From contig JAEYXG010000220.1 of NCBI GenBank assembly GCA_023428585.1, positions 1 through 7,010 on the forward strand: a DNA stretch of 7,010 nt. Direction: 5' to 3'. This DNA comes from Bacteroidota bacterium (lineage in GTDB: Bacteria > Bacteroidota > Bacteroidia > Bacteroidales > Lentimicrobiaceae). This document shows, piece by piece, positions 6,386 through 7,010 of this stretch. Positions within the stretch are counted from its first letter, which is position 1; each line of letters starts with the position of its first letter. The notes under the pieces were generated by a model that was given only the letters and a program-made list of their open reading frames with translations, was not told where the DNA came from and searched no databases. Position numbers and translations under genes: made by a program.

Positions 6386-6450
6386 CATATAGTAATACAA
6401 CCTTGGTTATCAACTAAACAACCAATTATTATTTTTCTAACATATCATAC

Positions 6451-7010
6451 ATGATTAAACGATTATTATTGACATTACTGGTTTTCGGACCGGTCATGGC
6501 ATTATTTGCCCAGACCGGCTCAGTTACCGGACGCATTGCTGATGCAGAGTCAGGGAATGCCCTGCCTGCCGTTATTGTTCGTATTGGTACACAACAGGTA
6601 TCCAGTCGCTCGGATGGGTCATTTGAGCTTCAGCGAATCAACATAGGCGATGCAGTGATAGATTTCTCACTTTATGGTTATGAGGATCTTACAATGCAAG
6701 TCAAAGTAAGTGAATCACTTGACTTAGGGGTAATCAAAATGAAGTCAGCACAGGGCTCTGATCTAAATTCAGGGCTTGCTGATATTAACCTTGCAGCACT
6801 GGATTCTGATGAAGACTCCAGATCACAGAATACTTCAGGACTATTGAGTTCATCAAATGATGTATTCGTATCGGCTGCCTCCTACACATTCAGCTCTGCC
6901 TATTTCAGAATGAGAGGATATGATGCTGATCTCAACAGCACTTATATCGCCAACAGCCCAATCAATGATGCTGAAACAGGCCGAACATTATGGGCATTAT
7001 GGGGAGGCTT
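6451..7010 (+). CDS. TonB-dependent outer-membrane receptor, N-terminal part
   Basis: An open frame of 186 codons from ATG 6451 continues past the right edge without a stop. A signal peptide (MIKR, hydrophobic 5-19) is probably cleaved after Ala20 in FAQ. Residues 22-97 form a CarboxypepD_reg-like beta sandwich: GSVTGRIADAESGNALPAV (23-41), then SDGSFEL (54-60) and YGYEDL (75-80). An acidic and Ser-rich linker (about 100-135) follows. The plug domain then begins: DVFVSAASYTFSSAYFRMRGY (137-157) and YIANSPINDAETGRTLWALWGG (165-186), the typical plug strand pattern of Bacteroidota receptors. The protein would sit in the outer membrane and import a substrate using TonB-ExbBD energy. The barrel, and so the ligand class, is outside the window. 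No SusD-type partner is visible. The neighbouring divergent gene for an exported phosphoesterase suggests, weakly, uptake of phosphate-containing or nucleotide-derived compounds. Confidence 0.9.
   Translation, partial: MIKRLLLTLLVFGPVMALFAQTGSVTGRIADAESGNALPAVIVRIGTQQVSSRSDGSFELQRINIGDAVIDFSLYGYEDLTMQVKVSESLDLGVIKMKSAQGSDLNSGLADINLAALDSDEDSRSQNTSGLLSSSNDVFVSAASYTFSSAYFRMRGYDADLNSTYIANSPINDAETGRTLWALWGG

Noticed and set aside
6403..6436. TTGGTT/AACCAA hairpin followed by T-rich sequence in the receptor leader as an attenuator
   Set aside because: A 6-bp stem with two G-C pairs and an 11-nt loop is too weak to terminate. The AACCAATT half is better noted as a motif shared with the nuclease leader.
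1..7010. Mobile element, CRISPR, defence or toxin-antitoxin system
   Set aside because: No transposase, integrase, direct-repeat array, nuclease-effector pairing or target-site duplication was seen. Gene content and composition are uniform and mostly housekeeping or envelope-related.

Overview
The window looks like the chromosome of a member of Bacteroidota, probably Bacteroidales or a relative. The evidence is a TonB-dependent receptor with an N-terminal carboxypeptidase-regulatory-like domain, lipoproteins with short signal peptides, candidate promoters of the TAnnTTTG (-7) type, AT-rich leaders without clear Shine-Dalgarno sequences, and a dihydroorotase carrying the DDQVHFRDPG signature that I associate with this phylum. 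Base composition is moderately AT-rich and even throughout. I see no insertion sequence, tRNA, rRNA, CRISPR array or phage gene.

Layout. On the + strand, 1-930 is the C-terminal part of a family 31 glycoside hydrolase cut by the left edge. It is followed by 968-1825, a coiled-coil lipoprotein. A perfect 17-bp hairpin at 1897-1935 closes this rightward block and also faces the leftward block. On the - strand, read from right to left, are an exported endonuclease/exonuclease/phosphatase-family protein (5240-6280), a polyprenol-phosphate mannosyltransferase-like GT2 enzyme (4453-5178, GTG start), dihydroorotase pyrC (2999-4348), a MORN-like-repeat lipoprotein (2456-2896) and a HemG-like flavodoxin (1970-2449). 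On the + strand at the right edge, 6451-7010 is the start of a TonB-dependent receptor. It has no stop codon inside the window and is divergent from the nuclease gene across 170 bp.

How the genes fit together. The cluster is mixed: pyrimidine synthesis, lipid-linked mannose supply, an exported phosphoesterase, a surface or periplasmic repeat lipoprotein and a flavodoxin. Gaps of 61, 104, 102 and 6 bp on one strand permit co-transcription, but pyrC has its own candidate promoter. The firmest functional units are the 6-bp-spaced lipoprotein-flavodoxin pair and the divergent nuclease/TonB-receptor pair with back-to-back promoters. No gap between genes exceeds 300 bp.

I found no convincing undescribed system. 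The points most worth checking are the Gln replacing the first metal-binding His in pyrC, a palindrome in the pyrC promoter spacer, and the compact divergent promoter with matching leader motifs.
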